Assembly: GCF_000520815.1 (NCBI RefSeq)
Contig: NZ_ASRY01000176.1
Span: 1-64,000, forward strand
Direction of reading: 5' to 3'
From: Paenibacillus maysiensis
GTDB taxonomy: Bacteria > Bacillota > Bacilli > Paenibacillales > Paenibacillaceae
DNA: 64,000 nt
Shown here: positions 47,351 through 55,980 of the stretch, in pieces
Layout: the number at the start of each line of letters is the position of its first letter
Position numbering within the stretch: the first letter of the stretch is position 1
The notes under the pieces: model-generated
What the model saw: only the letters and a program-made list of their open reading frames with translations
Told to the model about the DNA's origin: nothing
Database searches by the model: none
Program-made: the position numbers and the translations under genes

Positions 47351-48520
47351 GTGTTTGGGAAAAAGAAGATGGGTCTGATTTTGTCCGGGGTGCTTAGCTT
47401 ATCGTTGTTGGCTGGATGTGGAAACGGTGGTAATGCCGCTACAGCTACAGGGGAAGCCAAGGATACAAAAGCGGGAGCAGCTACGGGAACGACGGAAATT
47501 TCCTTGTACACTGGCGGGTCTTTGAACGTCAAAGAGCTGTGGGAAACGTTAATCAAGGACTTTGAAGCTAAAAATGATCACGTTAAGGTCAAACTGGTGT
47601 ATTTGCCAGCGGGAACCGGGGGCGCATCTACGCTGGATCGTCTGATCGCAGCCAAGAAAAGCGGTCAAACCGATACAGATATCGACCTGTACGAAGGCAG
47701 TCTGGACGACATCACCAAAGGGGTAGGCGAAAAGCTGTGGGAAACAGCCGATACTGCCAAGGTTCCCAATTTGAAGAATGTCGATGAAACGTATCTCAAG
47801 CAAGTAAACAATCAGGCCATTCCATACCGTGCCTCTTCGGTTGTCCTTGCCTACAACAGCGCAAAAGTGGCGACACCTCCGAAAACAGCCGACGAGCTGT
47901 ATACGTGGATTCGTCAGCACCCGGGAAAATTTGCTTATAACGACCCGTCCACGGGTGGATCGGGTAGCTCGTTTGTGAACACGGTTATCTATAATTTCCT
48001 TCCTCCAGAGGCGATGAACAGTGATGATCCGGCAAATATGAAGAAATGGGATCAAGGCTTCTCGTTGCTCAAAGACCTGGGCCCTTCGATGTACCAAAAG
48101 GGAGTCTATCCGAAAAAGAACCAAGGTACGCTTGATATTTTGGCAAGTGGAGAGGTGGACATGGTTCCGGCTTGGTCCGATATGGCGCTCGAACAACTGG
48201 CTAAAGGTCTGCTTCCAGACACGGTGAAGCTGACACAGATTGACCCTGCTTTTACAGGCGGTCCCTCTTATCTGATGGTTCCTTCGCTTTCCTCCAAAAA
48301 AGAAGCAACACAAAAATTCCTGAACTACGTGCTGACGCCAGAAGCGCAAACGGTTGTTATCAACAAAATGTACGGTTATCCAGGGATTAAGTGGAATCTG
48401 ATGCCAAGGGAACTGCAAGAAAAATTCAACAGTGTATCTTCTGGATACCGCAGCTTCAACAGTGGCGAGCTTCAGCAGGAAATCTACAAACGCTGGCAAA
48501 GTGAAGTAGCGGGCGGTTGA
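47351..48520 (+). CDS. ABC transporter substrate-binding lipoprotein (YnjB-like)
   Basis: A 389-residue lipoprotein with lipobox LSLLAGCGN, then a Gly/Ala/Thr-rich linker and a family-1-type binding fold. The segment ELYTWIRQHPGKFAYNDPSTGGSGSSFVNTVIYNFL (near residues 178-213) resembles the E. coli YnjB family. GTG start at 47351 follows AAAGGAGG. A small GCATCA/TGATGC hairpin lies 37 bases before it. Ligand unknown. Confidence 0.85.
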   Translation: MFGKKKMGLILSGVLSLSLLAGCGNGGNAATATGEAKDTKAGAATGTTEISLYTGGSLNVKELWETLIKDFEAKNDHVKVKLVYLPAGTGGASTLDRLIAAKKSGQTDTDIDLYEGSLDDITKGVGEKLWETADTAKVPNLKNVDETYLKQVNNQAIPYRASSVVLAYNSAKVATPPKTADELYTWIRQHPGKFAYNDPSTGGSGSSFVNTVIYNFLPPEAMNSDDPANMKKWDQGFSLLKDLGPSMYQKGVYPKKNQGTLDILASGEVDMVPAWSDMALEQLAKGLLPDTVKLTQIDPAFTGGPSYLMVPSLSSKKEATQKFLNYVLTPEAQTVVINKMYGYPGIKWNLMPRELQEKFNSVSSGYRSFNSGELQQEIYKRWQSEVAGG

Positions 48521-48522
48521 TC

Positions 48523-49365
48523 ATGAGTTCATCGTCCAAAAGGGGGATGCTGGGGCTTGCCCTGGTCATCCCGTCTTTTCTCATTTTGCTGGTCGTCGTC
48601 ATCATTCCGATTCTCTATGCCGTAAAGGAAAGCCTGATAGATCAGCATGGAACAGGCTACGGGCTGGCGAACTATATCCGCCTGTTCACGGAGCCTGCGA
48701 TGCGAAAAAATATGATATATACGATCAATGTCACGCTGGTCTCGACGGCCCTTACCTTAGTCATCAGCTATGCCTTGGCGATTTATCTGCGATTTGGAAA
48801 AGGTTTTGTCGTCAAATGGATCGGCCGATTGTATTTTGTCCCGATGTTCGTTCCCGGCGTAATTGCAACCTATGCGATCATTACGATGTACGGCAATCAT
48901 GGCTGGGCTGCACGCCTTTTGTTGCCGCTGGGTATTGAAACCATTCCGAGGATTATTTACGACTACAAAGGACTGGTGCTGGCTAATCTGTGGTTTAACA
49001 TTCCGTTCGCCACGATGCTCCTAAGCTCGGCCTTGGCCAGCATTCCAAACGCTGTTGTAGAGAGTGCCAGAGACGCGGGAGCCAGCACGCTGCAACTGTT
49101 TGGGCGCTTTATTTTACCCCTTTCCTACAAAACGATGTGGGTTGCGGTGACCTTCATCTTTATGGGGATTATGGGCAGCTTCACGGCTCCGTTCCTGATT
49201 GGTGCAAACTCGCCGCAGGTGCTGGGTGTCGCGATGCAGCAGGTATTTTCCAGCTATCAGGAGACGCATACAGCCAGCGCAATGGCAGTGTTTATGTTTT
49301 TGCTGTGTTCTTTTATGGGCTACTTTTATATTCGGACCATGGTGAAGGATGCGGATGCGAGCTAG
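48523..49365 (+). CDS. ABC transporter permease (YnjC/PhnU-like)
   Basis: A 280-residue permease, second of the pair. N-terminal SKRGMLGLALVIPSFLILLVVVIIPIL, six helices, EAA loop VVESARDAGASTLQLFGRFILPLSYKTMWVAV near residues 175-210. The start ATG at 48523 is the first Met after the stop of the previous gene; the longer TTG at 48517 overlaps it by 4 bases. Ribosome-binding site is weak, which suggests translational coupling. Confidence 0.88.
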   Translation: MSSSSKRGMLGLALVIPSFLILLVVVIIPILYAVKESLIDQHGTGYGLANYIRLFTEPAMRKNMIYTINVTLVSTALTLVISYALAIYLRFGKGFVVKWIGRLYFVPMFVPGVIATYAIITMYGNHGWAARLLLPLGIETIPRIIYDYKGLVLANLWFNIPFATMLLSSALASIPNAVVESARDAGASTLQLFGRFILPLSYKTMWVAVTFIFMGIMGSFTAPFLIGANSPQVLGVAMQQVFSSYQETHTASAMAVFMFLLCSFMGYFYIRTMVKDADAS

Positions 49366-49396
49366 ACGGCCGCTATACACTAAGGAGGTTACAGGG

Positions 49397-50911
49397 ATGA
49401 ACAGCCAAGCAGAGGTGCAGATTACCGGGTTTAGTGGGCGAGTGTGGGAAAAGGATCTGCTGGATTGCGGGTATCGGATTTCCTTACACAAAGCGGAGGT
49501 TGAACTCAGTCCGGGGAATGGATTCCGGTTCACGTTTTCCATGCCGGAAGACGGATTCGCAGAGCTTGATCTGCTCGCCAGATCGGACAGTGATTGGGCT
49601 GCTACAGATCGGGAATCCGCTTTCGTGCGCCTCTACCTGAACGAAGCCTATAATCAGGATGTTATTTTGTATTATGGCAGCAGTCAGGGAGTGTACACAC
49701 GTTTGTTGGGGTATCTAAAAGAAGGCGATTATGAGGTGTACGCCGAATTTCGCGAGCTGGAATCGGCTCCGCTTGTATCCAGAGCGTGGATTGACGGGGT
49801 TGAACTGCGCTGTGTGGCCGATTCGTCTCCAAGATCGCTGATTTATCGTCACACCCCACTTTTATACGGTCGCAATCTGGCACATCCCTATGAGAACCGC
49901 TTTACGGATACACCGCTTGTTCTGTTCTACTCCGTGGAAGAGAATGAGGGGAAAACGGTCATTGAATACCAGATGATGTACAGCCATGAGGATGAAGGAA
50001 CGCCCGCACCGCTGCTCATGAGCAAATGGGGGAGAACCACAGATATCGAATGGATGTACCGCGTCGAGCTGGATGCCGGGGGCAATGTTCTGGATGCTGT
50101 TTTCCAGGGGGCACATCATATTACGACTGCGTTTAATGGCAACTATGATCTGGGCGGGCATCCTGTTCTCCAATCCGCAACAACCAATGGAAACTTTAAG
50201 GATGACATTTCATCGGACTATCGTTTTATGCTGCCGCCTGCTTTCCAGTGGAAGCCAGAGGAAGAGCCGCGTGAAGCAGTCATGAGCCGTTTTCCTTTTG
50301 CCTATCAGGTAACTCAATGGGAGATGGAGCGTCAGCAGGAGCTGGAAATGCCGTCAAATGCGTCTTCCATTATGCTTGCCCACCAGCGCAGCTATGTATT
50401 TATCCAGACTTCAAAACGCCCCTTAAAGGATTCCAGCAGTGAATCGTCTCCAGCGTCCAAGCCGGGCTTTAACCGACGCGAGGAAGATGCCTGTGTGGAT
50501 ATCGAGCTTCGCCTTCACGGCTCGGAGCAGTGGTATTCATCGTGCTATCATGATCTGCGACTGGGTGATTTCAGGGCTGCTTATGAGGGTGCAGAGTCGC
50601 ATTTTTCTACAACGGTCAAGTTATCTGGAGAGGCTGTGCTTGAGGATATAGCTGAAATCAGAGCCGTATTGCTGGAGGGCGGTGCGGACAGCATGGAAGT
50701 GGCTGGACTGTATGCTTTTACGCTAAACGAGGAAAACCTGCCGCAGTTTCCTGGTATTCGTACGGACCGGGTGATTGAGCTAACGCGGCTTCAACCAGCG
50801 GGTATTTTATGGGCAGCAGGCAAAGACGGGGCGGGTGCTGGCAATCATACTGTGAATCATATGGTGAACCGTACTGTGGATGACCCGACAAGTCAGGATG
50901 GAGAGTCATGA
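49397..50911 (+). CDS. Uncharacterised protein of the ABC-PHP operon, ~504 aa
   Basis: I do not recognise this 504-residue protein. It has no signal peptide and no membrane helix, so it is probably cytosolic. It begins with a beta-rich region (about 1-140: FRFTFSMPEDGFAELDLLARS, VYTRLLGYLKEGDYEVYAEFREL) that looks like a ligand-binding sandwich. A second block follows with LIYRHTPLLYGRNLAHPYENRFTDTPLVLFYSVEE and VIEYQMMYSHEDEGTPAPLLMSKWGRTTDIEWMYRV (about 155-235), rich in Tyr, His and Asp, which might be an enzyme core. Start ATG at 49397 follows AAGGAGG, 31 bases after the permease. It overlaps the next gene by 4 bases. Confidence 0.7.
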   Translation: MNSQAEVQITGFSGRVWEKDLLDCGYRISLHKAEVELSPGNGFRFTFSMPEDGFAELDLLARSDSDWAATDRESAFVRLYLNEAYNQDVILYYGSSQGVYTRLLGYLKEGDYEVYAEFRELESAPLVSRAWIDGVELRCVADSSPRSLIYRHTPLLYGRNLAHPYENRFTDTPLVLFYSVEENEGKTVIEYQMMYSHEDEGTPAPLLMSKWGRTTDIEWMYRVELDAGGNVLDAVFQGAHHITTAFNGNYDLGGHPVLQSATTNGNFKDDISSDYRFMLPPAFQWKPEEEPREAVMSRFPFAYQVTQWEMERQQELEMPSNASSIMLAHQRSYVFIQTSKRPLKDSSSESSPASKPGFNRREEDACVDIELRLHGSEQWYSSCYHDLRLGDFRAAYEGAESHFSTTVKLSGEAVLEDIAEIRAVLLEGGADSMEVAGLYAFTLNEENLPQFPGIRTDRVIELTRLQPAGILWAAGKDGAGAGNHTVNHMVNRTVDDPTSQDGES

Positions 50912-51375
50912 GCAGACTACTGTATGTGGAAGGAACGGTCGACAGAACCTGCACCCAGAGTCATATTACGTACTCTTTTCACATTCCACAGCCGACTGAA
51001 ACGATCCGTATTCACTTCTCTTACACGCCCAAGTTATTGGAGGATCAAGAGCAAGCGCGAGAAATCATTGAGGAAAGCATGAGCAAATACGGATACGACG
51101 AGCCGGGGCATTCATCCGATCTGTGGAAGAAGTATATACCGCTGCAAAATTTATTGACGTTGTCTGTCGATGACCCTCTCCGTCACCGTGGAAATGCGCA
51201 CCGTCCCGAGATGCAGCAGGAGCATTGGCTCGGTTCATCTGCGGCTTCGCCGGGATTCCTTGCAGGAGATAATCCGGCGGGCATGTGGCGGATCACCGTC
51301 AGTTTGCATGCCGTTGTGACCGAGACGCTTGCCTACCTAATTCACGTATCGGGGGAGGAAGCGGTATATGTTTAA
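50908..51375 (+). CDS. Uncharacterised protein of the ABC-PHP operon, 155 aa
   Basis: A 155-residue protein without signal peptide or membrane segment, not recognised. Beta-strand pattern at both ends (ITYSFHIPQPTETIRIHFSY; GMWRITVSLHAVVTETLAYLIHVSGEEAVYV), with a helical, charged middle (residues ~42-62) and a loop region near 90-115. The first and last parts resemble a small beta-sandwich as seen in domains that precede PHP proteins. Overlaps both neighbours (ATGA and 8 bases), so translationally coupled to them. Confidence 0.65.
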   Translation: MSRLLYVEGTVDRTCTQSHITYSFHIPQPTETIRIHFSYTPKLLEDQEQAREIIEESMSKYGYDEPGHSSDLWKKYIPLQNLLTLSVDDPLRHRGNAHRPEMQQEHWLGSSAASPGFLAGDNPAGMWRITVSLHAVVTETLAYLIHVSGEEAVYV

Positions 51376-52375
51376 ATGGATTCCGGCTGAGCTTCATACC
51401 CATACGCTTCACAGCGACGGAAAGCAAACGCTGGAGGAGCTTGCCCAAAGCGCAAAAAATCTCGGGCTTGAATGCATCGCTATAACGGATCACAATACGC
51501 AGTCGGCACTTGCGGATCAGGAACGGGTTCAGCGACAGTTCGGTGTCCCGATCATTTCAGGGATGGAGTGGACGACCTTTTACGGGCATATGCTGACGCT
51601 GGGGGTAGAGCGCTTTATCGACTGGCGTGTGCTGGGACCGGATGACATTCATGAGGGAATCTGGCAGGTGCATGAGCAGGGAGGCATTGCCGGGCTTGCC
51701 CATCCATTCAGGATCGGAAGTCCGATCTGTACGGGGTGCTTTTGGGAGTACACCATTCAGGACTGGCATGAGGTCGATTATATTGAGGTCTGGTCGACGC
51801 TCATGCCGTCTATTAAGCGGGATAGCCAGCGGGCGTTTGCCATGTGGACGGATTTATTGAATCAGGGGTATCGCATCACTGCGGTAAGCGGTCGGGACTG
51901 GCATGTATCCAAACCGGATGATGCGCTTCCGGCTGTGACGTATCTGGGCGTTCATGATGAAACAGAACAGCAGGAGAGTCTGGCCGACCAGGCAGTGGAG
52001 GCGATCCGCCTCGGTTCGGTGTCGGTTACGATGGGGCCGTTACTGACGATGTCGGCACAAATTAATGACAGCGATAAACGGTATGGTATCGGCGAATGTG
52101 TAGAGCTGGCTGTGGAGGATTCACTGTCCGTGACGGTTCAATTGGATGTGGAAACGAGAGCGGCCCATTACAACCTTGAGCCTCAGAACCTTCGCCTTCT
52201 GCTGACAAGCGCCCAGGGGGTATGCTCCGAAACTTATATCCCTGCTCAATCAGGTGAATATACGCTATCATTACAAGATCCAACAGGAAAAGGCTGGGTG
52301 CGAGCCGAATTATATGGGTATATGGAAGATTGCGTCACGATGATTGCCTTTACAAATCCGATGTATATCACTTGA
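51368..52375 (+). CDS. PHP-domain metallohydrolase (CehA/McbA-like)
   Basis: A 335-residue protein with PHP motifs: ELHTHTLHSDG near residues 6-16, CIAITDHNTQSAL near 35-47, SGMEWTTFYGHML near 63-75, AHPFRIGSP near 110-118 and VSGRDWHVSKPDD near 174-186. These supply His/Asp/Glu ligands for two or three metal ions; the family hydrolyses phosphate esters or carbamates. The CehA/McbA label rests on the general pattern, not an alignment. The C-terminal ~100 residues form a beta-rich extension. Overlaps the preceding gene by 8 bases. Confidence 0.8.
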   Translation: MFKWIPAELHTHTLHSDGKQTLEELAQSAKNLGLECIAITDHNTQSALADQERVQRQFGVPIISGMEWTTFYGHMLTLGVERFIDWRVLGPDDIHEGIWQVHEQGGIAGLAHPFRIGSPICTGCFWEYTIQDWHEVDYIEVWSTLMPSIKRDSQRAFAMWTDLLNQGYRITAVSGRDWHVSKPDDALPAVTYLGVHDETEQQESLADQAVEAIRLGSVSVTMGPLLTMSAQINDSDKRYGIGECVELAVEDSLSVTVQLDVETRAAHYNLEPQNLRLLLTSAQGVCSETYIPAQSGEYTLSLQDPTGKGWVRAELYGYMEDCVTMIAFTNPMYIT

Positions 52376-52413
52376 ACTCAGGTCACTATAATAGAAAGGC
52401 TGGGCTTTGGACG

Positions 52414-53130
52414 GTGTCAACAAAACAAGAGAACATTAAGCAGCTTATAGAGGAATATATAGAGGTCAACCAAATTGAGCCGGGCGAGAGGCTGCCTTCG
52501 GAAGCTGAACTTTCCCGATTGTTCTGCGTCTCGCGTGCGACGCTACGGGGAGCCGTCCGCCAGTTGGAAACGGAAGGCAAGCTGTTGGTGAAGCACGGGA
52601 GTGGTACGTTCGCTACTTGCCCGCTGCCGAGCATTCCAAGCTCGCTGGACTGCCTGTACAGCATCGGGGACATGATCCGTTCGGCAGGGTTGCGGGAGGA
52701 TGAGCAGTTGGAATCTATCAAGAGGATGACGGTATGTCCCCCTGATATTGCCGAACGAATGAGGTTTTCCGAGAATGAGCCCATGATCATTCTGGAGCGG
52801 ACTCGCACAGCCGATGGAGAAGCGGTAGCCCATTCTATCAATTGGATGCCGGAGACATTGGCAGGTTCGATTTTGGAGGGTGGGTCTTTTTCGGGTTCGC
52901 TTTTTCAAAGCCTGGAACTTAAAGCCGGGGTACGAATCGTTGGCGCGTATTCGGAGCTTACCGTCCCGAGTCATGACGATGCCCATATGACGCGTCTGTT
53001 GAAGCATCCGCAGGCCACGGTGTTACTGCTCAAGCAGCTTCATTACGATGAGCTGAACAGACAGGTGTTGTATTCACTGGATTATGTCCGCAGCGACATT
53101 TTCCATTTTTGGGTGCGCCGTACGCGCTGA
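52414..53130 (+). CDS. GntR-family regulator (HutC subfamily, UTRA domain)
   Basis: A 238-residue regulator. N-terminal winged helix with ERLPSEAELSRLFCVSRATLRGAVRQLETEGKLLVKHGSGTF near residues 22-64, then a UTRA effector domain (about 90-235: MIILERTRTADGEAVAHSINWMPETLAGSIL). The GTG at 52414 gives the usual GntR length; its ribosome-binding site is weak and the frame is open upstream, so the start is uncertain. As last gene of the operon, with a HutC-type palindrome before the first gene, it probably controls the operon. Confidence 0.88.
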   Translation: MSTKQENIKQLIEEYIEVNQIEPGERLPSEAELSRLFCVSRATLRGAVRQLETEGKLLVKHGSGTFATCPLPSIPSSLDCLYSIGDMIRSAGLREDEQLESIKRMTVCPPDIAERMRFSENEPMIILERTRTADGEAVAHSINWMPETLAGSILEGGSFSGSLFQSLELKAGVRIVGAYSELTVPSHDDAHMTRLLKHPQATVLLLKQLHYDELNRQVLYSLDYVRSDIFHFWVRRTR

Positions 53131-53274
53131 TCCATGGAAGCATCACATCTACTATCCAATCGTGCTAGTTTTACATATTCCAAGGGTTAAAAATCGTCAT
53201 ATCTCGTCAATACTGATCTATATGCACTTCATGATGATACACATGGCAAGATGCGTATAAGGAGGTAACGGGAT

Positions 53275-53949
53275 ATGAGGTGGCTTGGATGGCTGCTTAA
53301 AAAAGGAATGACGGTGGTGCTGGTCAGTGCTTTAACGCTGGCGGGAACAGGTGTGGTCGTAAATGCCTATATTCAATCGCTGCTGCGGCAGTTTAACATT
53401 CAGCTGGATCATCAGCCGGTATGGGGATTGGGTTGGCTGAAGGGAAGCTCTGGTACCGATAAAAGTACAGATACGGGAAAAAACAAAGCTACGGGCGGCG
53501 GTTCGGAAAGTGTAAAACCGCCTGATGATGCTTTGCCTGTCATGGGACAGGGCTTGGAAGCGAACGGGAGCGATACGGGAGGCACGGGTACCAGTGGGGC
53601 AACGAATGGGAAAACCCCGCAGGAGGGCGGTTCTTCGTCGGCTGGTGCATCTGGCAACGCATCACAGGAACGGGCAGAAGGTACAACTACACCTGAAACG
53701 AGTATTGAAGGTCATGAGCTGGTCATTACGCCTGATAATTTGACGGAAAAGAAGAATAGCTTACCCGCAGAGCAGAAGCAGGAAATTTTTGCGATTCTGA
53801 TGAATAAGCTACCGCCGGAGGAAATGCAGAAAATATCGGCCGCGATGGAAGGCGGCCTGACCGAGCAAGAGCTTCAGGATATTCAGCAGGTGCTTGCCAA
53901 ATATTTGACCAAAGAGGAATACAACAAGCTGATGGGTATGCTTAAATAG
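53275..53949 (+). CDS. Membrane-anchored protein of unknown function
   Basis: A 224-residue protein with one N-terminal hydrophobic helix (GMTVVLVSALTLAGTGVVVNAYI, residues ~11-33), a low-complexity Ser/Gly/Thr/Lys linker (about 60-140) and an amphipathic helical C-terminus (about 160-224: LPAEQKQEIFAILMNKLPPEEMQKISAAMEGGLTEQELQDIQQVLAKYLTKEEYNKLMGML). The linker length suggests a sensor or anchor displayed outside the cell. Not recognised. AAGGAGG precedes the ATG. Sits just upstream of the M23 peptidase gene but ends in its own terminator. Confidence 0.7.
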   Translation: MRWLGWLLKKGMTVVLVSALTLAGTGVVVNAYIQSLLRQFNIQLDHQPVWGLGWLKGSSGTDKSTDTGKNKATGGGSESVKPPDDALPVMGQGLEANGSDTGGTGTSGATNGKTPQEGGSSSAGASGNASQERAEGTTTPETSIEGHELVITPDNLTEKKNSLPAEQKQEIFAILMNKLPPEEMQKISAAMEGGLTEQELQDIQQVLAKYLTKEEYNKLMGMLK

Positions 53950-53972
53950 ACATGCTCACAATAGGACTGTGG

Positions 53973-53997
53973 AATCCGCGCCGGGCGCGGATTTTTT
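53973..53997 (+). terminator. Terminator after the 53275 gene
   Basis: AATCCGCG and CGCGGATT form an 8-base-pair stem with a CCGGG loop, followed by T's. Confidence 0.85.
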
Positions 53998-54035
53998 TGC
54001 GTGTCAGGAAGGATCTGGAGTGCAGTTGAATTCTT

Positions 54036-54052
54036 TGTAAAAGCTATGTTAA
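54036..54052 (+). promoter_or_regulatory. WalR box
   Basis: TGTAAA-AGCTA-TGTTAA, an exact match to the WalR consensus of two TGTWAH hexamers separated by five bases. It lies 172 bases before the M23 peptidase gene, and walR itself is 1.9 kb downstream. Confidence 0.75.
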
Positions 54053-54065
54053 AGTAAACAGTGTC

Positions 54066-54098
54066 GCGAAAAGGTTAAAATTTTGAAACCTTTTACGC
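54066..54098 (+). repeat. Hairpin in the leader of the M23 peptidase gene
   Basis: GCGAAAAGGTT pairs with AACCTTTT-A-CGC with one bulged base, the loop being AAAATTTTGA. No T-run follows, so probably a leader structure. Confidence 0.5.
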
Positions 54099-54224
54099 AA
54101 CTATGCAATGAGAGATAGCGACTAATATCATAGATACTTGTAAATACAGGCTAGATTCATAGGGTGAAAGACCAATAACGAACGCATTTATATAGAGATA
54201 AGATATGCTGAAAAGGAGAGAATC

Positions 54225-55748
54225 ATGGAGGTTTTGAAGGAGAAGCATTCACCAGACAGCAGGAATGAAGGTTTGAGCATGGAAGACAAGCCTGCTGGGG
54301 AAACGGGAAAAATAGCAAAGTGGTGGAGCGGACGGAGAAAATGGTTGAGCTGGACCGCAGGCGGTGTGGTGATTGCAGGCAGCCTTATTTTTGCGGGTAA
54401 TCAATATGTCGGGGCCAATACGGTCCCTTATTATAAAGTGTATGTAAAAGGTGTCGAGGTTGGAAGCATCCTCAATGAGCAACAGCTAAAGCAATTGTAT
54501 ACAACGAAGAGCAAGCAATATAAGGACAAGTATCCCGGTGTGGACATGGTGCTCAATACGAGCGCGGTAACGACAGGCATCGAAAAGGCGTATAAAGTGG
54601 ATATCGACAGCGGAGCAACACTGAAGAAGCTGGACGGGTTGCTGACCGCATATGCCAAAGGAGTAGAAGTAAAGGTCAACGGCCAGACGGTCGGTATTGT
54701 AAAGGATAAAGCGACTGCGCAGGCAGCTTTAAAGCAAGTGCAGAAGAAATACACACCTGCGGGTGAAGGTATGGCTACAGGCATCAAGGGACTGGTTCGC
54801 AAAACATCCGTGGGCAGCAGTCATGCAAGTACCGGTAGCAAAACCCCTAAAGCGTGGCTGGAGTCTGCCAGTATTCGCGAGAAAATTGCATACGAGCCTG
54901 TAAAAGCAGACCCGAACAAGGTGCTGACAGAGGCGGAAGCGGTTAAAGCGCTGACCGAAGCGCGTGAGGCACCTGTAACGTACACAGTGCAGGAGGGCGA
55001 TTCCTTGTCGTCGATTGCGAATAAATTTAATATGACCGCTTGGGAGATTAAGCAGAACAACCCCGGCTCGCGTGAGCGGTATCTGCAAATCGGGGATGAA
55101 CTGAAGCTCACGGCTCCAAAGGCTCCGGTTACGGTCCGGACGGTGGAGAAGGTCGTCGAGCAGATTGCCATTGAGCCTGAGATTGAGGTTCGCCAAAGTG
55201 ACGAACTGAAAGCAGGAGTCACCAAGGTCGTCAGACCGGGACAAGCGGGCTTGAAGGAAATGGATTACCGTCTGACCAAGGAGAACGGCGAGGTTGTGCA
55301 AGAAGAATGGCTCGGTCAAAAGGTATTGCAGCCGTCTGTTACTGAGGTGGTTCTGAGAGGAACGAAGGTCGTGGGAGAAGGCTCAGGACAGTTCGCTTGG
55401 CCGGTGTCCGGCGCAACAATGTCGAGTAGTTTTGGCGCACGCTGGGGGCGTATGCATGAGGGTGTCGATTTGGTCGGTAGTCCTGACATTCACGCATCGG
55501 ATGAAGGCGTAGTCACATTTGCGGGTCAACAGAATGGCTACGGCAATGTCATTATGATCGATCATCGCAACGGCTACCAAACGGTGTACGGGCATTTGAG
55601 CAGCATTGGCGTTCATGTAGGACAGGTCGTTCAACAAGGCGAGTCGATCGGGGTTATGGGGAATACAGGACGCTCGACAGGAACACATCTGCATTTTGAA
55701 ATCCGTAAAAACAATACAGCACAAAATCCAATGACGTATTTAAGATAG
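54225..55748 (+). CDS. LysM-G5-M23 peptidoglycan endopeptidase
   Basis: A 507-residue cell-wall hydrolase. One membrane helix (residues ~41-58), an N-terminal wall-associated region (YVKGVEVGSILNEQQ), a LysM domain (about 251-295, YTVQEGDSLSSIANKFNM), a G5-type region (about 300-385, VRQSDELKAGVTKVV..RGTKVVGEG) and a C-terminal M23 peptidase: RMHEGVDLVG near residue 409, with the metal His and Asp, and THLHFEIRK near 486. It should cleave peptide cross-links. AAAAGGAGAG precedes the ATG. WalR box upstream suggests WalRK control. Confidence 0.92.
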   Translation: MEVLKEKHSPDSRNEGLSMEDKPAGETGKIAKWWSGRRKWLSWTAGGVVIAGSLIFAGNQYVGANTVPYYKVYVKGVEVGSILNEQQLKQLYTTKSKQYKDKYPGVDMVLNTSAVTTGIEKAYKVDIDSGATLKKLDGLLTAYAKGVEVKVNGQTVGIVKDKATAQAALKQVQKKYTPAGEGMATGIKGLVRKTSVGSSHASTGSKTPKAWLESASIREKIAYEPVKADPNKVLTEAEAVKALTEAREAPVTYTVQEGDSLSSIANKFNMTAWEIKQNNPGSRERYLQIGDELKLTAPKAPVTVRTVEKVVEQIAIEPEIEVRQSDELKAGVTKVVRPGQAGLKEMDYRLTKENGEVVQEEWLGQKVLQPSVTEVVLRGTKVVGEGSGQFAWPVSGATMSSSFGARWGRMHEGVDLVGSPDIHASDEGVVTFAGQQNGYGNVIMIDHRNGYQTVYGHLSSIGVHVGQVVQQGESIGVMGNTGRSTGTHLHFEIRKNNTAQNPMTYLR

Positions 55749-55799
55749 ATTTGTTGTTTATATAGAAATGTACATGATTCATGAGGATCAAGGGGAAAG

Positions 55800-55848
55800 A
55801 CCATGTTTTTCTGCATGCTTAAAGTCAGGTGCAGGCATGGTTTTTTTT
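55800..55848 (+). terminator. Terminator after the M23 peptidase gene
   Basis: ACCATG and CATGGT outermost, CTGCA/TGCAG inside, followed by eight T. It separates the peptidase from walR. Confidence 0.8.
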
Positions 55849-55980
55849 CTGCGTAAAGAAAGGGTCCGAAGAAGTAATGGAATGGCGTGTGTGTGTGATA
55901 GAATAGAATAAGCATCTTATGGATACTGACAAGCGAAAGTTCAATATAGATTACGATCCGTGAGAAGAGGTGAGCGCTGT

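Noticed and set aside
47549-48499. 316-codon open frame on the minus strand opposite the ABC binding-protein gene
   Set aside because: Antisense to a clear lipoprotein gene, no start signals and no domain.
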